This document shows positions 35,401 through 41,443 of a stretch of DNA of 64,000 bases, piece after piece. Location: NCBI GenBank assembly GCA_040401995.1, contig JBBANM010000026.1:10516-74515 (forward strand), in the 5' to 3' direction. The stretch is from Haliscomenobacter sp040401995. GTDB lineage: Bacteria > Bacteroidota > Bacteroidia > Chitinophagales > Saprospiraceae. Position 1 is the first letter of the stretch. Every line of letters starts with the position of its first letter. A program made the translations under genes and the position numbers. The notes under the pieces were generated by a model. It made no database searches. It saw nothing but the letters and a program-made list of their open reading frames with translations, and was not told where the DNA came from.

Positions 35401-36376
35401 GGATTTGAACGGCAATGCCTCGCAAGGCCGCAGTTTGCAATACCGCTGGACCTCGGCTGCTGGAACTGGTTTGGTTGGCGGAACCCAAAGCGTCATCGCG
35501 CGCGTGAATGCCGCTGGATCTTATCAATTACAAGTGACCGACGGGTTTAATGGCTGTTCGGCCAGCAAAGTATTGGTAGTGACGGGTTCTGAGCCAGGAA
35601 TTGAACGCGCAGTATTTAAGGTTCAACAGCCAGGTTGTGGCGCTCAAGTTGCGGGAAGCATTCGCATTGATAGCATTGTGGGTGGAGTAGGGCCGTTTAT
35701 TTATTTTTTGAACAATGTGGTACAAGGAAGTGCAAATGTTCTGGCGGGTATCGCTCCCGGAGATTATGTCTTAAAAATAGAAGACCGCAACGGCTGTTCC
35801 TGGTCAACTTCAGTTACCCTCAAAACACCATCTAGTATCTCGGTTGATTTGGGTGCTGATCGAGAAATCCGCCTGGGCGACACGCTCACCCTCAAGGCGC
35901 AAATAGGCGTCGATAGCATCAAAACCTACCGTTGGTCGGCTTCCAATGGCGGGGTTTTGACCAACATCGCCAGCGTAGCGCAAAAGGTCAGTCCTTTGAT
36001 AACTACCACTTACAGCATCACCGTTACCGCCAGCAATGGGTGTACCGCCATAGATTTCGTGACCGTCAGGGTAAATACAAAATCGCCTGTGTATATTCCC
36101 ACCGCTTTTTCCCCCAATGGTGATGGTATCAATGATGTGCTGACGGTGTATTCCAGTGTGCAAGTCAAAAAAATCCACACTTTCCAGATTTATGATCGCT
36201 GGGGATCGCATATCTATGGTTATCAAGAGTTTCAACCCAATGACCCGACTTATGGCTGGGATGGAACTTTTAAAGGCGTAGCCATGAACCCCGGCGTATA
36301 CGTGTACTACGCCGAGGTAGAACTGGCCAATGGCACTAAGGAATTGTTGAAAGGAGAGGTGATGCTGGTACGTTAA
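29432..36376 (+). CDS. Giant secreted repeat protein with P-like domain, PKD-like repeats and type B sorting domain
   Basis: A 2314-residue exported protein. A signal peptide (1-20, ending LFGQ) is followed by a proprotein-convertase P-like domain at ~21-190 (SIGDFEVWLISPAGQTVQL, NGTWKLKIKT). Three ~65-residue repeats with ICEGDSLVIGGKTF and GCDSL signatures span ~325-470. About 19 repeats of ~80 residues follow (~473-2050), each beginning near LTC-x6-VxLDGSxS and with a second Cys in NGC, so one disulphide per repeat is likely. A SprB-like module follows (~2060-2130). The last ~100 residues are the CHU_C sorting domain (IPTAFSPNGDGINDVL, IYDRWGSHIY, LLKGEVMLVR). A T9SS-exported adhesin or gliding/matrix protein is inferred. 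Confidence 0.88.
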   Translation: MGRRVFLWMVLLIPIGLFGQNCPIGRQTIPFNDSTTFNLDVFGVVNNSLANAKQGVCGVKLNFLHQSIGDFEVWLISPAGQTVQLIGPNSTVNYITLGNSWNVQFVPCKTTANPDPPYQSKWDNNINRFGPGNFSGTYYPYLGCLEDFNKGPVNGTWKLKIKTSPTSTLINGRLQSVDIVFCDRLGQRCCFADAGVLPKPLNISACEADNSLKLSNKVTYSGTKPDSTLYGYLYAVGRNQVLLRYDSIPDLRRLPAGTYQVCGLSYLKKDKNNLPPPNGTLRLDTLRKNLVALNSTICGVLSDSCFQVTIFPRPDTAIVRRSICEGDSLVIGGKTFKTSGRYYVTFDNPAGCDSLLGIDLTVGKIQRVTLNRTLCFGDSLEIGTQVFKTAGKYTATLRTQANCDSIITLNLAVRAAIKTSIDTVICQGSSFQVGTKTFSLAGTYQVRLTSGTGCDSLVQLILAVDTPRAIITGVDTLTCTRSQVVLDGSSSLPKGKITYRWEDASGNPIGNQPIFRVTTPGSYFLQVITVRGKCANRNSAVQVVQRADRPQALIAVADTLNCIRNRVVLNGSRSTTPAGAVLQWRTKNGRILSGGNTLNATVDTIGDYQLLILDPKNGCTDSATVKVVKDIVAPIAKAGPTKELTCTLNRVTLDGTGSSQGSPYVYQWTGTCVIGSSNTATAQAGCEGTYRLVVSNRFNGCSALDSVAVTTNANRPRAVPGTRQTLTCENPLITLNGAASTQGPTISYRWNGPGTTKADTAITLKVARQGRFTLIVTNRANSCLDSNFVIVTLNKVAPDVAIDKPLPLNCNNRQVSLGSAITSTGSSFVYDWSSPNGRFVSRTDSVFAVVRSAGMYRIMVTDTTNGCSAADSVELSSDQIRPSINIKQPQALSCGLRSVVVSVTAVGTTPKLEYLWKGPCILGDSTASQFTAQCAGRYQLQVKDLANGCVNQDTIRVVTNGTTPNAVINSTKVNINCLSGTATLDGSASTGGNLKWLFKGQLIGQFPQQSVNKPGLYQLIVENTSVGCQDTAEVTVILDCIPNAVVLLPDTLTCSKSLVKLDGSKSTSNLAIRYLWLAKDTTCFAGRRDLPTVTVRCGGVYSLVVTNINLNLSDTVKVRVAQNNQIPVANAGQPDTLRCSNRITTLNGQLSTQGPNIRYFWTDSNGDTLGTTLKVNVKLPGQYILEVVNTANGCLASDKVVVARDAELPEIRFGTPLIPCAKDTFLFKALVIPETRTYQYRWQGPKILNRADSLNVNIGGAGTYILTAQDLQSNCVVSDTIVIKAVTPCKPCIGLSVTPTTLSCARPQTQLGINFCDPCPSCKVQWTTVGGQFVSGDKTTTPIVNRPGIYRVLVVDSLGLKDSLTIQVTSDISVPDFKAAAFDNLTCDKKSVPLFGKKSWIDSIEISKKYSLRFLSGTPVYKGIDTGYVAVNTGLYKMQVINLRNGCLIVDSTFVGLDTLSPSANAGTDQDLNCTNQRVTLDGSLSALGAGIRFQWQALQNGRILAGASSVNPVVDAPGLYQIRVIDSRNGCSRTDITEVKASIDLPPIAPIPNQNLTCRDSQIVLLGKLPTGGNFQARWCSLGANGDTLGCFPNLLSIKVNRPGSYVFEVTNSVNGCKNRAVVQIANDRETPIVDAGPRDTIDCSAASLTLQPKVSANNAPLQVKWTNTKNIPIIGDTLLQAKVLSGGVFVLSVVNARNGCSAKDSVTIITDNRKPIVDAGLDTAITCARNSLQLAGSFLPNNINPSIQWSANGGQIVSGSATRNPVISGSGIYVMTVRNPINGCFGADAVRVDNKTGKPQIQVADAANLKLTCLRDTITLNASASTSPYGYGLRYFWIPLSGGQVIGTPVDPKVIAKGSGIYRLLIMDKITGCQDSLDVQVGANQALPKINLSATNLLTCVQKQVTVDAGSSDRGKGFLTTWKAAKSGMLPDTGYVLTVKTAGKYYFNLFNPNNGCTSKDSIQVLTDTIKPVANARLVGSLGCDSPTVDLNGNASQGRSLQYRWTSAAGTGLVGGTQSVIARVNAAGSYQLQVTDGFNGCSASKVLVVTGSEPGIERAVFKVQQPGCGAQVAGSIRIDSIVGGVGPFIYFLNNVVQGSANVLAGIAPGDYVLKIEDRNGCSWSTSVTLKTPSSISVDLGADREIRLGDTLTLKAQIGVDSIKTYRWSASNGGVLTNIASVAQKVSPLITTTYSITVTASNGCTAIDFVTVRVNTKSPVYIPTAFSPNGDGINDVLTVYSSVQVKKIHTFQIYDRWGSHIYGYQEFQPNDPTYGWDGTFKGVAMNPGVYVYYAEVELANGTKELLKGEVMLVR

Positions 36377-36378
36377 AA

Positions 36379-37014
36379 TTAATGCGCCATAAATGTTTTG
36401 GCCAGTTTAATCCCGCCTTCAATGATGAATTGCACTCCGAGTGACATTACAATGAAACCCATGATTCTGGAAAGAGCCTTTAAACCTGCTTCCCCCAACA
36501 AGCGGTAGAGGTAAGGTGCCGATCTTAATATGAGGAATACTAAAATGCCCAATACCACAATGACCAGGGCGATAACGCTACGCTCTGGCCAGGTATCATG
36601 CTCGTTAAACTGGGTGATCAAGTAAGAAATAGACCCAGGCCCGGAAAGCAAGGGCATTGCCAATGGAGCAAACGAGATATCCTGTTTTTCCAGCGCTTCG
36701 GCAGCTACTTTATCATTGATGGCGCGGTTTTCCTCAAATTTACCACTCAATAATCCGTATCCTGAACTTACAATCATCATACCGCCTGCCAAACGCATGG
36801 CACTGAGGTTGATGCCAAAAAAGCCCAAAATGTAAGTGCCGGCAAAAAAGAACAACAGCAAAATCAAGACAAAATAAATTCCAGTACTGCGGGCAGTGGT
36901 GTTGCGTTCCGCCATGGTATAATGCGGCGTCATGGCCAAAAAAATAGGAACAGCCCCCAAGGGGTTTACTACAGAAAACAAAGCGCCTAAAGCAGCAAAA
37001 AATAACTCAATCAT
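36379..37014 (-). CDS. MarC family integral membrane protein
   Basis: A 211-residue protein with about six membrane helices. The start MIELFFAALGALFSVVNPLG at 37014 is preferred over a position ten codons upstream. Family signatures include NPLGAVPIFLAMTP near the N-terminus and LAMPLLSGPGSISYLI in the middle, typical of MarC/YchE. The family was once thought to be involved in multiple antibiotic resistance, but its function is not established. The gene converges on the giant repeat protein with only two bases between the stop codons. Confidence 0.9.
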   Translation of the reverse strand: MIELFFAALGALFSVVNPLGAVPIFLAMTPHYTMAERNTTARSTGIYFVLILLLFFFAGTYILGFFGINLSAMRLAGGMMIVSSGYGLLSGKFEENRAINDKVAAEALEKQDISFAPLAMPLLSGPGSISYLITQFNEHDTWPERSVIALVIVVLGILVFLILRSAPYLYRLLGEAGLKALSRIMGFIVMSLGVQFIIEGGIKLAKTFMAH

Positions 37015-37101
37015 AGCAGCTTGGTTTGGTAAATAGAGACTCAAAGTTAGCCTTCAAGACCGAATTTTGTTTAATTTTAAGGGTATAAATACTTGATAGA
37101 G

Positions 37102-37590
37102 ATGAGCAAAGACCAAAATCAGGATTTACTTACTTTTCTAAAGCCTTTTCCGGACTCAACCCAAGAAATTGCGCTTTGGCTGCGCGATTTTGTTTGGGAT
37201 CTATTTCCTGAGGCCAATGAATTGATTTATGACAATTACAATGCAGTAGCTTTTGGTTGGTCGCCTACCGATAAAGTAGGCCATCTTTTTAGCACCATTG
37301 CTGTTGGAAGAAGTACGTATCAAGTCCACTTTGGTTTTTATTGGGGATCGGCGCTTACTGATCCAGAAAAAATGCTGCAAGGCAAGGGAACACAATACCG
37401 ATACATCGTAGTAAAAGACATTGATTCTTTTCCTAAAGACTACATGGTGACCTTATTGATGGAGGCACAAGTGCACGCGCTGGCTAAGGTAAAAGATCCT
37501 AAGCAAATCATTCATGGTCAGACGATCGTCAAATCTATATCCGAAAAAAAGCGCCTTCCAGGTAAAAACAACAAAAAAGGGAGCCGTTAA
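37102..37590 (+). CDS. DUF1801-like small protein
   Basis: A 162-residue cytoplasmic protein. The body fits the DUF1801/YdhG fold: LFPEANELIYDNYNAVAFGW, VGHLFSTIAVGRSTYQVHFG, and LQGKGTQYRYIVVKDIDSFP. The C-terminus is basic (KKRLPGKNNKKGSR), compatible with nucleic-acid or phosphoprotein contact. The start at 37102 (ATG) is chosen over an in-frame TTG nine bases upstream. Function of the family is unknown. Stands alone, followed immediately by a hairpin overlapping the last codons. Confidence 0.7.
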   Translation: MSKDQNQDLLTFLKPFPDSTQEIALWLRDFVWDLFPEANELIYDNYNAVAFGWSPTDKVGHLFSTIAVGRSTYQVHFGFYWGSALTDPEKMLQGKGTQYRYIVVKDIDSFPKDYMVTLLMEAQVHALAKVKDPKQIIHGQTIVKSISEKKRLPGKNNKKGSR

Positions 37591-37602
37591 GCTCCCTCTA
37601 CA
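37576..37602 (+). terminator. Hairpin at the end of the DUF1801-like gene
   Basis: AAAAGGGAGC-CGTTAA-GCTCCCTCT overlaps the stop codon. A related hairpin (GAGGAGAACCTTAAAGTTCC then CCTCT) lies at 37678-37706, and both are followed by CACCTAAAACCCATATT, so this is a repeated unit. The stretch 37591-37996 otherwise contains no gene that I can support. Confidence 0.5.
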
Positions 37603-37996
37603 AAACACCTAAAACCCATATTGATATCATGAAAACCTATAGACACTTTTTTAGAATACGAATTCAAGGGTTGAAAAAAGAGGAGAACCTTAAAGTTCCC
37701 CTCTCTAAAAACACCTAAAACCCATATTAAACTCTTATAATGTTTGTTACTAGTATAACTAAGTCAATGGAAATTTCTGTTCTCGTACTTGTCTTTGTTT
37801 ACCTATTTTAGACTCGATGCCCAGAAAAAAGTCACAAGAGTAAGTGAATATTTTTTCATTTTCGAATAAATAAATAAATGATTTTAATTGAAAATGAAAT
37901 CTTTAGAGCTTGTATTCGCTTTCTTTTAAACGAACAACCTTTTGACGTACTTCGCAAGTAGAGTAACTAAATGATTTGTTAAAATTGAAAAAATTT

Positions 37997-38590
37997 ATGG
38001 AAAGATGGTCGAACCTGTCTGAAGCCTATTCCGGATGTTGGAATTTGCTGAATGAAGCTTTAAAAATATCAACCGACCCGCTGCGTACTCCGGTATTGGG
38101 CGTTTCGGCAAATACTGGCGCTCCTCATCTGCGCACCCTGGTGCTACGGAATATAGAAATGGCGGATAAAAAACTGTATTTTTTTACCGATCTGCGATCT
38201 GCAAAAATTGCCTTACTCCAACAATCACCAATGGCTTCGCTTTTATTTTACCATCCAGAACATAAATTCCAGATGGTATTATACGGATCGGTAACGCTAC
38301 ATCATCAAGATGCGGTGACGCAGGCGTATTGGCAAAAACTCCCCGTTTGGGGGCGACGAACCTACGCGACAACGAGCGGGCCAGGTACAGTTTTGGAAAA
38401 TGAAGGATCAGGATTGCCCGATTTCTGGCGGGATGATATGGCTTTAGCCGAAACGGAATACGCTTATCCGAATTTTGCAGTGTTGACTTTTCAAACCACT
38501 CATTGGGAAGCGCTGAACCTGGATCGAGCAGGCAATCAACGCGTACAATTTCAAGAACCACAGGAGACGGGTGAGTGGTTGGTACCCTAA
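37997..38590 (+). CDS. Pyridoxamine 5'-phosphate oxidase-like FMN-binding protein
   Basis: A 197-residue split-barrel flavoprotein of the PNPOx superfamily. Visible features: APHLRTLVLRNIEMADKKLY near the N-terminus, FFTDLRSAKIALLQQSPMAS (the FMN-phosphate binding area), ASLLFYHPEHKFQMVLYGSV, YWQKLPVWGRRTYAT, and a C-terminal HWEALNLDR. The order is that of pyridoxamine phosphate oxidase, but the C-terminal dimer domain (WR..ER) is replaced, so the substrate may differ. The start at 37997 is ATG; a TTG lies 21 nt upstream. A strong bidirectional terminator follows. Confidence 0.8.
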   Translation: MERWSNLSEAYSGCWNLLNEALKISTDPLRTPVLGVSANTGAPHLRTLVLRNIEMADKKLYFFTDLRSAKIALLQQSPMASLLFYHPEHKFQMVLYGSVTLHHQDAVTQAYWQKLPVWGRRTYATTSGPGTVLENEGSGLPDFWRDDMALAETEYAYPNFAVLTFQTTHWEALNLDRAGNQRVQFQEPQETGEWLVP

Positions 38591-38598
38591 ATCAGAAT

Positions 38599-38638
38599 AA
38601 AAAACGGACGCCAACTCGTGGTTGACGCCCGTTTTTTA
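38599..38638. terminator. Bidirectional rho-independent terminator
   Basis: AAAAAACGGACGCCAAC pairs with GTTGACGCCCGTTTTTT (one mismatch, one wobble). A-tract on the left and T-tract on the right serve the convergent genes at 37997-38590 and 38657-39769. Confidence 0.85.
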
Positions 38639-38656
38639 CCTATAAGAAGGCCAAAG

Positions 38657-39769
38657 CTATTTGCTCTCTTCCAATGTTACCGGGATTACCAGCTCGCGTT
38701 TATCACGCCTAACGGTTAGCTTGACTTGTTGCCCCGCTTCGTATTTTTCCAACTCCAACACCATCTCTTCATAGGATTTGATGGGTTTTCCGTTCATCGC
38801 GATGATCATGTCGCCCAGAATGATATCGCCATTGCGGTCGCGTTGCGTGTAGCGGATACCCGCACGCTCTGCTGAACTGCCTTTAACTACCGACATCACT
38901 AGCGGACCGGCAAAATCGTACTCTTTACTTTCGGCAGTAGGCAGCACTTCGATGCCCAATGATGGTCGTTTGATTTTTCCGTATTGGATCAATTCAGGAA
39001 TCACCCAGCGCACTACGGCCACCGGAATCGAAAAACCAATTCCCGCCGACGCGCCAGAAGGGCTGTAAATAGCGGTGTTTACCCCAATCAATCTGCCCGA
39101 TGAATCCAGTAGCGGACCGCCCGAATTGCCGGGGTTGATGGCCGCATCGCTTTGAATCACATCGCGGATCGGAAAACCGCTCACCGATTGAATTTCCCGA
39201 CCCAATGCACTTACGATACCGGTAGTTAGCGTTTGATCCAAACCAAATGGGTTGCCAATGGCATAAACCGCTTGCCCCACCAATAAATCTTGCGAAGAGC
39301 CTACTGAAATAGGTGTTAGCTTGTTGCTGGCCGCCTTGATGCGCAGCACCGCAAGGTCTTTTTCTGGCGCGATGCCAACAATGTCGGCATCCCAGGAAGT
39401 GCGGTCGCTAAGCGTAACCTTTACGCGGTTACCTTCACCTTGGATTACGTGATAATTGGTTACCACGTGCCCTTGTTGATCCCACACAAAACCAGAACCA
39501 GTGCCCTGTGGAATCTCCATGATGTTGCGGGTCCAAAAATCGCGTCGCACAGCCGTAGTTGTAATAAAGCAAACGCTAGGCGCGGCGCGTTGAAACAATT
39601 GAATGGTGTGTTGCTCCTCGCTGGTCAAATCCCCGCGTGGGGCAACGGTTCGGTTTGGGCCTTGAACTGAGGCGAAATCTTCGCCATTGTCGTTGCCCTT
39701 CCAAGCCGCTCCAGCAAAAAATGCCATCACGAAAAGCAAAAGACTAAGAACAATTCTCCAGTTAAACAT
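38657..39769 (-). CDS. DegP/HtrA-like periplasmic serine protease
   Basis: A 370-residue S1C-family protease anchored or exported by an N-terminal hydrophobic segment (MFNWRIVLSLLLFVMAFFAG). The trypsin-fold triad is visible: His in VTNYHVIQ, Asp in EKDLAVLRI, Ser in NPGNSGGPLL. A single PDZ domain occupies the last ~100 residues (SAERAGIRY, DIILGDMIIAMNG). The start at 39769 is preferred; the twelve codons upstream read the tandem TTTAGCA repeat at 39788-39815. By family it degrades misfolded periplasmic proteins. It is unrelated in detail to the DGR protease domains. Confidence 0.9.
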   Translation of the reverse strand: MFNWRIVLSLLLFVMAFFAGAAWKGNDNGEDFASVQGPNRTVAPRGDLTSEEQHTIQLFQRAAPSVCFITTTAVRRDFWTRNIMEIPQGTGSGFVWDQQGHVVTNYHVIQGEGNRVKVTLSDRTSWDADIVGIAPEKDLAVLRIKAASNKLTPISVGSSQDLLVGQAVYAIGNPFGLDQTLTTGIVSALGREIQSVSGFPIRDVIQSDAAINPGNSGGPLLDSSGRLIGVNTAIYSPSGASAGIGFSIPVAVVRWVIPELIQYGKIKRPSLGIEVLPTAESKEYDFAGPLVMSVVKGSSAERAGIRYTQRDRNGDIILGDMIIAMNGKPIKSYEEMVLELEKYEAGQQVKLTVRRDKRELVIPVTLEESK

Positions 39770-39823
39770 AGTATTTAGAGTTTGATATTTAGCATTTAGC
39801 ATTTAGCATTTACCCGCTCCTAA

Positions 39824-41104
39824 TCAGGTTTTACGTTCTTTTTTCTTAGCAGCAGGGAACAAAATATTGTTGAGGATCAAGCGGTAACCGGGCGAGTTGG
39901 GGTGCAAACTCAGGTCGGTTTCCGGATCGTTCACAAAGTGCTGATAATCTTCTGGGTCGTGGCCGCCATAAAAGGTGAAAAAACCGCGACCAAAAGTACC
40001 GTGGATGTAGCGGGCTTCATTGGCCGGTTTGTTATCGCCCAAAACCAAAACACCAGATTTGATTTGATTTTTTTTGAACGCCGTGGTTTGTCCCATAAAA
40101 CCCTTTACGGTGCGGGTATGATTTTGGGTCAACATGGTAGGGACGGGATCCCACTTGGCAGAAAAATCAAACAAGTTGAAATAATCTTGATCGGGATTCA
40201 TTGGGCGATTTTGTCCTACATCGATGCTAGAGAATTCGTACTCTAAGGGATTTTTGGTTAAAACAAAATCTTTAAAAGCAAAGGTTTTGCTATAATCCAA
40301 TTTGGATTGCGCGTTTGGATCAGATGCGTCGCCATCGTACATTTCTGCGCAGATATCGGCGCCGTCGGCAGCTAAAGCAATATCATAGGTATCGGTGGCC
40401 GAGCACATGGCAAACATAAAACCGCCGCCGCCTACGAATTCGCGAATTTTTTTCACTACCGCCAATTTGGATTCGGAAACCTTATTAAAACCTAAGCTTT
40501 TGGCCAAAGCTTCAGAGCGCCTTTGGTTTTCGCGGTACCAAGGGTAATCGCGGTAGGAGCGGTAAAAACGACCATATTGCCCGGTGAAATCTTCGTGGTG
40601 CAAGTGCAGCCAATCGTACTTCGCCAGTTTGTCGCCCATCACTTCAGTGTCGTAGATCACATCATAAGGTATTTCGGCGTAGGTCAGCACCATGGTAACC
40701 GCATCATCCCAAGGTTGTACGCGTTCCCCTTTTTGGTTGTAGTCGGGGGTGTACACGGCAATCTTCGGCGCTTTTTCCAGCTTCATGGCTTCCATGTTCG
40801 CTTCCGGATTGTTGATCTCCGCTAAAATTGCATTGAATTGCGCATCGGGGATGATTTGAAAACTTACGCCACGGGTAAGACATTCTTTTTCAAAGACTTT
40901 ATTGTGCACAAAAGCAAAACTTCCACCGCGATAATTCAACAACCACCAGGCTTCGGAGCCGTTGTTGATCACCCAGTAAGTAATGCCATATGCTTTCAAG
41001 TGATCCTTTTGTGATTCCGCATCCATTGGAAGCAAGATATAGGCCGCCTGAGTGGATTGAACCACCGCTATGCTCAAAATCAATAACACAAGCCATTTTT
41101 TCAT
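39824..41104 (-). CDS. Exported protein, often annotated asparagine synthetase B in this phylum
   Basis: A 426-residue exported protein with a signal peptide (1-20, ending STQA). Residues ~25-110 are a small alpha/beta domain, and ~115-400 contains a glutamine-amidotransferase-like fold: APKIAVYTPDYNQKGERVQP, DWLHLHHEDFTGQYGRF, VGGGGFMFAMCSATDTYDIA (nucleophile-elbow-like Cys), IHGTFGRGFFTFYGGHDPED. I recall orthologues in Bacteroidota called asparagine synthetase B, but no AsnB ATP-binding motif is present, so the name is not supported. A periplasmic ThuA/Class-I-amidotransferase-like role is inferred. It is 54 nt upstream of the DegP-like gene on the same strand. Confidence 0.8.
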   Translation of the reverse strand: MKKWLVLLILSIAVVQSTQAAYILLPMDAESQKDHLKAYGITYWVINNGSEAWWLLNYRGGSFAFVHNKVFEKECLTRGVSFQIIPDAQFNAILAEINNPEANMEAMKLEKAPKIAVYTPDYNQKGERVQPWDDAVTMVLTYAEIPYDVIYDTEVMGDKLAKYDWLHLHHEDFTGQYGRFYRSYRDYPWYRENQRRSEALAKSLGFNKVSESKLAVVKKIREFVGGGGFMFAMCSATDTYDIALAADGADICAEMYDGDASDPNAQSKLDYSKTFAFKDFVLTKNPLEYEFSSIDVGQNRPMNPDQDYFNLFDFSAKWDPVPTMLTQNHTRTVKGFMGQTTAFKKNQIKSGVLVLGDNKPANEARYIHGTFGRGFFTFYGGHDPEDYQHFVNDPETDLSLHPNSPGYRLILNNILFPAAKKKERKT

Positions 41105-41226
41105 AAAAATTGCGTTTTATTTTGCGACGAAAAATACTTAAAATAGGCCATCGTAACTTACTTTTAACATTCTTGTAACAAAGCAAGTTTTTGGCAACCG
41201 AATTATTTTTAATTTGTGTGCCATTC

Positions 41227-41329
41227 CAGATTACGGGACATTTTAAATTTTGGGGATGCGTAAACCTTCCAGGTCTCGAAGACCTGGAAGGTTTGACGAG
41301 CAATCAAAGCGAAAATGTCTAGTAATATG
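41227..41329. repeat. Palindromic element, CATACTACTGG family, copy 2
   Basis: Diverged ends (CCAGATTACGGGACATTTT and AAAATGTCTAGTAATATGG) enclose AACCTTCCAGGTCTCGAAGA continuing to CCTGGAAGGTT. No other feature seen in 41105-41443. Confidence 0.65.
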
Positions 41330-41443
41330 GTGCCGTTCTGTAAAGATACGAGATGTCGTGATCTAGTTGATTACAGATTTTATTACCTAAGGAAACGCAA
41401 TAACCTGTAGTTTTGCAGGCGTTGAACCGCAATAATTTTTTGA

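Noticed and set aside
37629..37718. 29-codon frame between paired hairpins
   Set aside because: Too short and overlapping the hairpin; no supporting signal.
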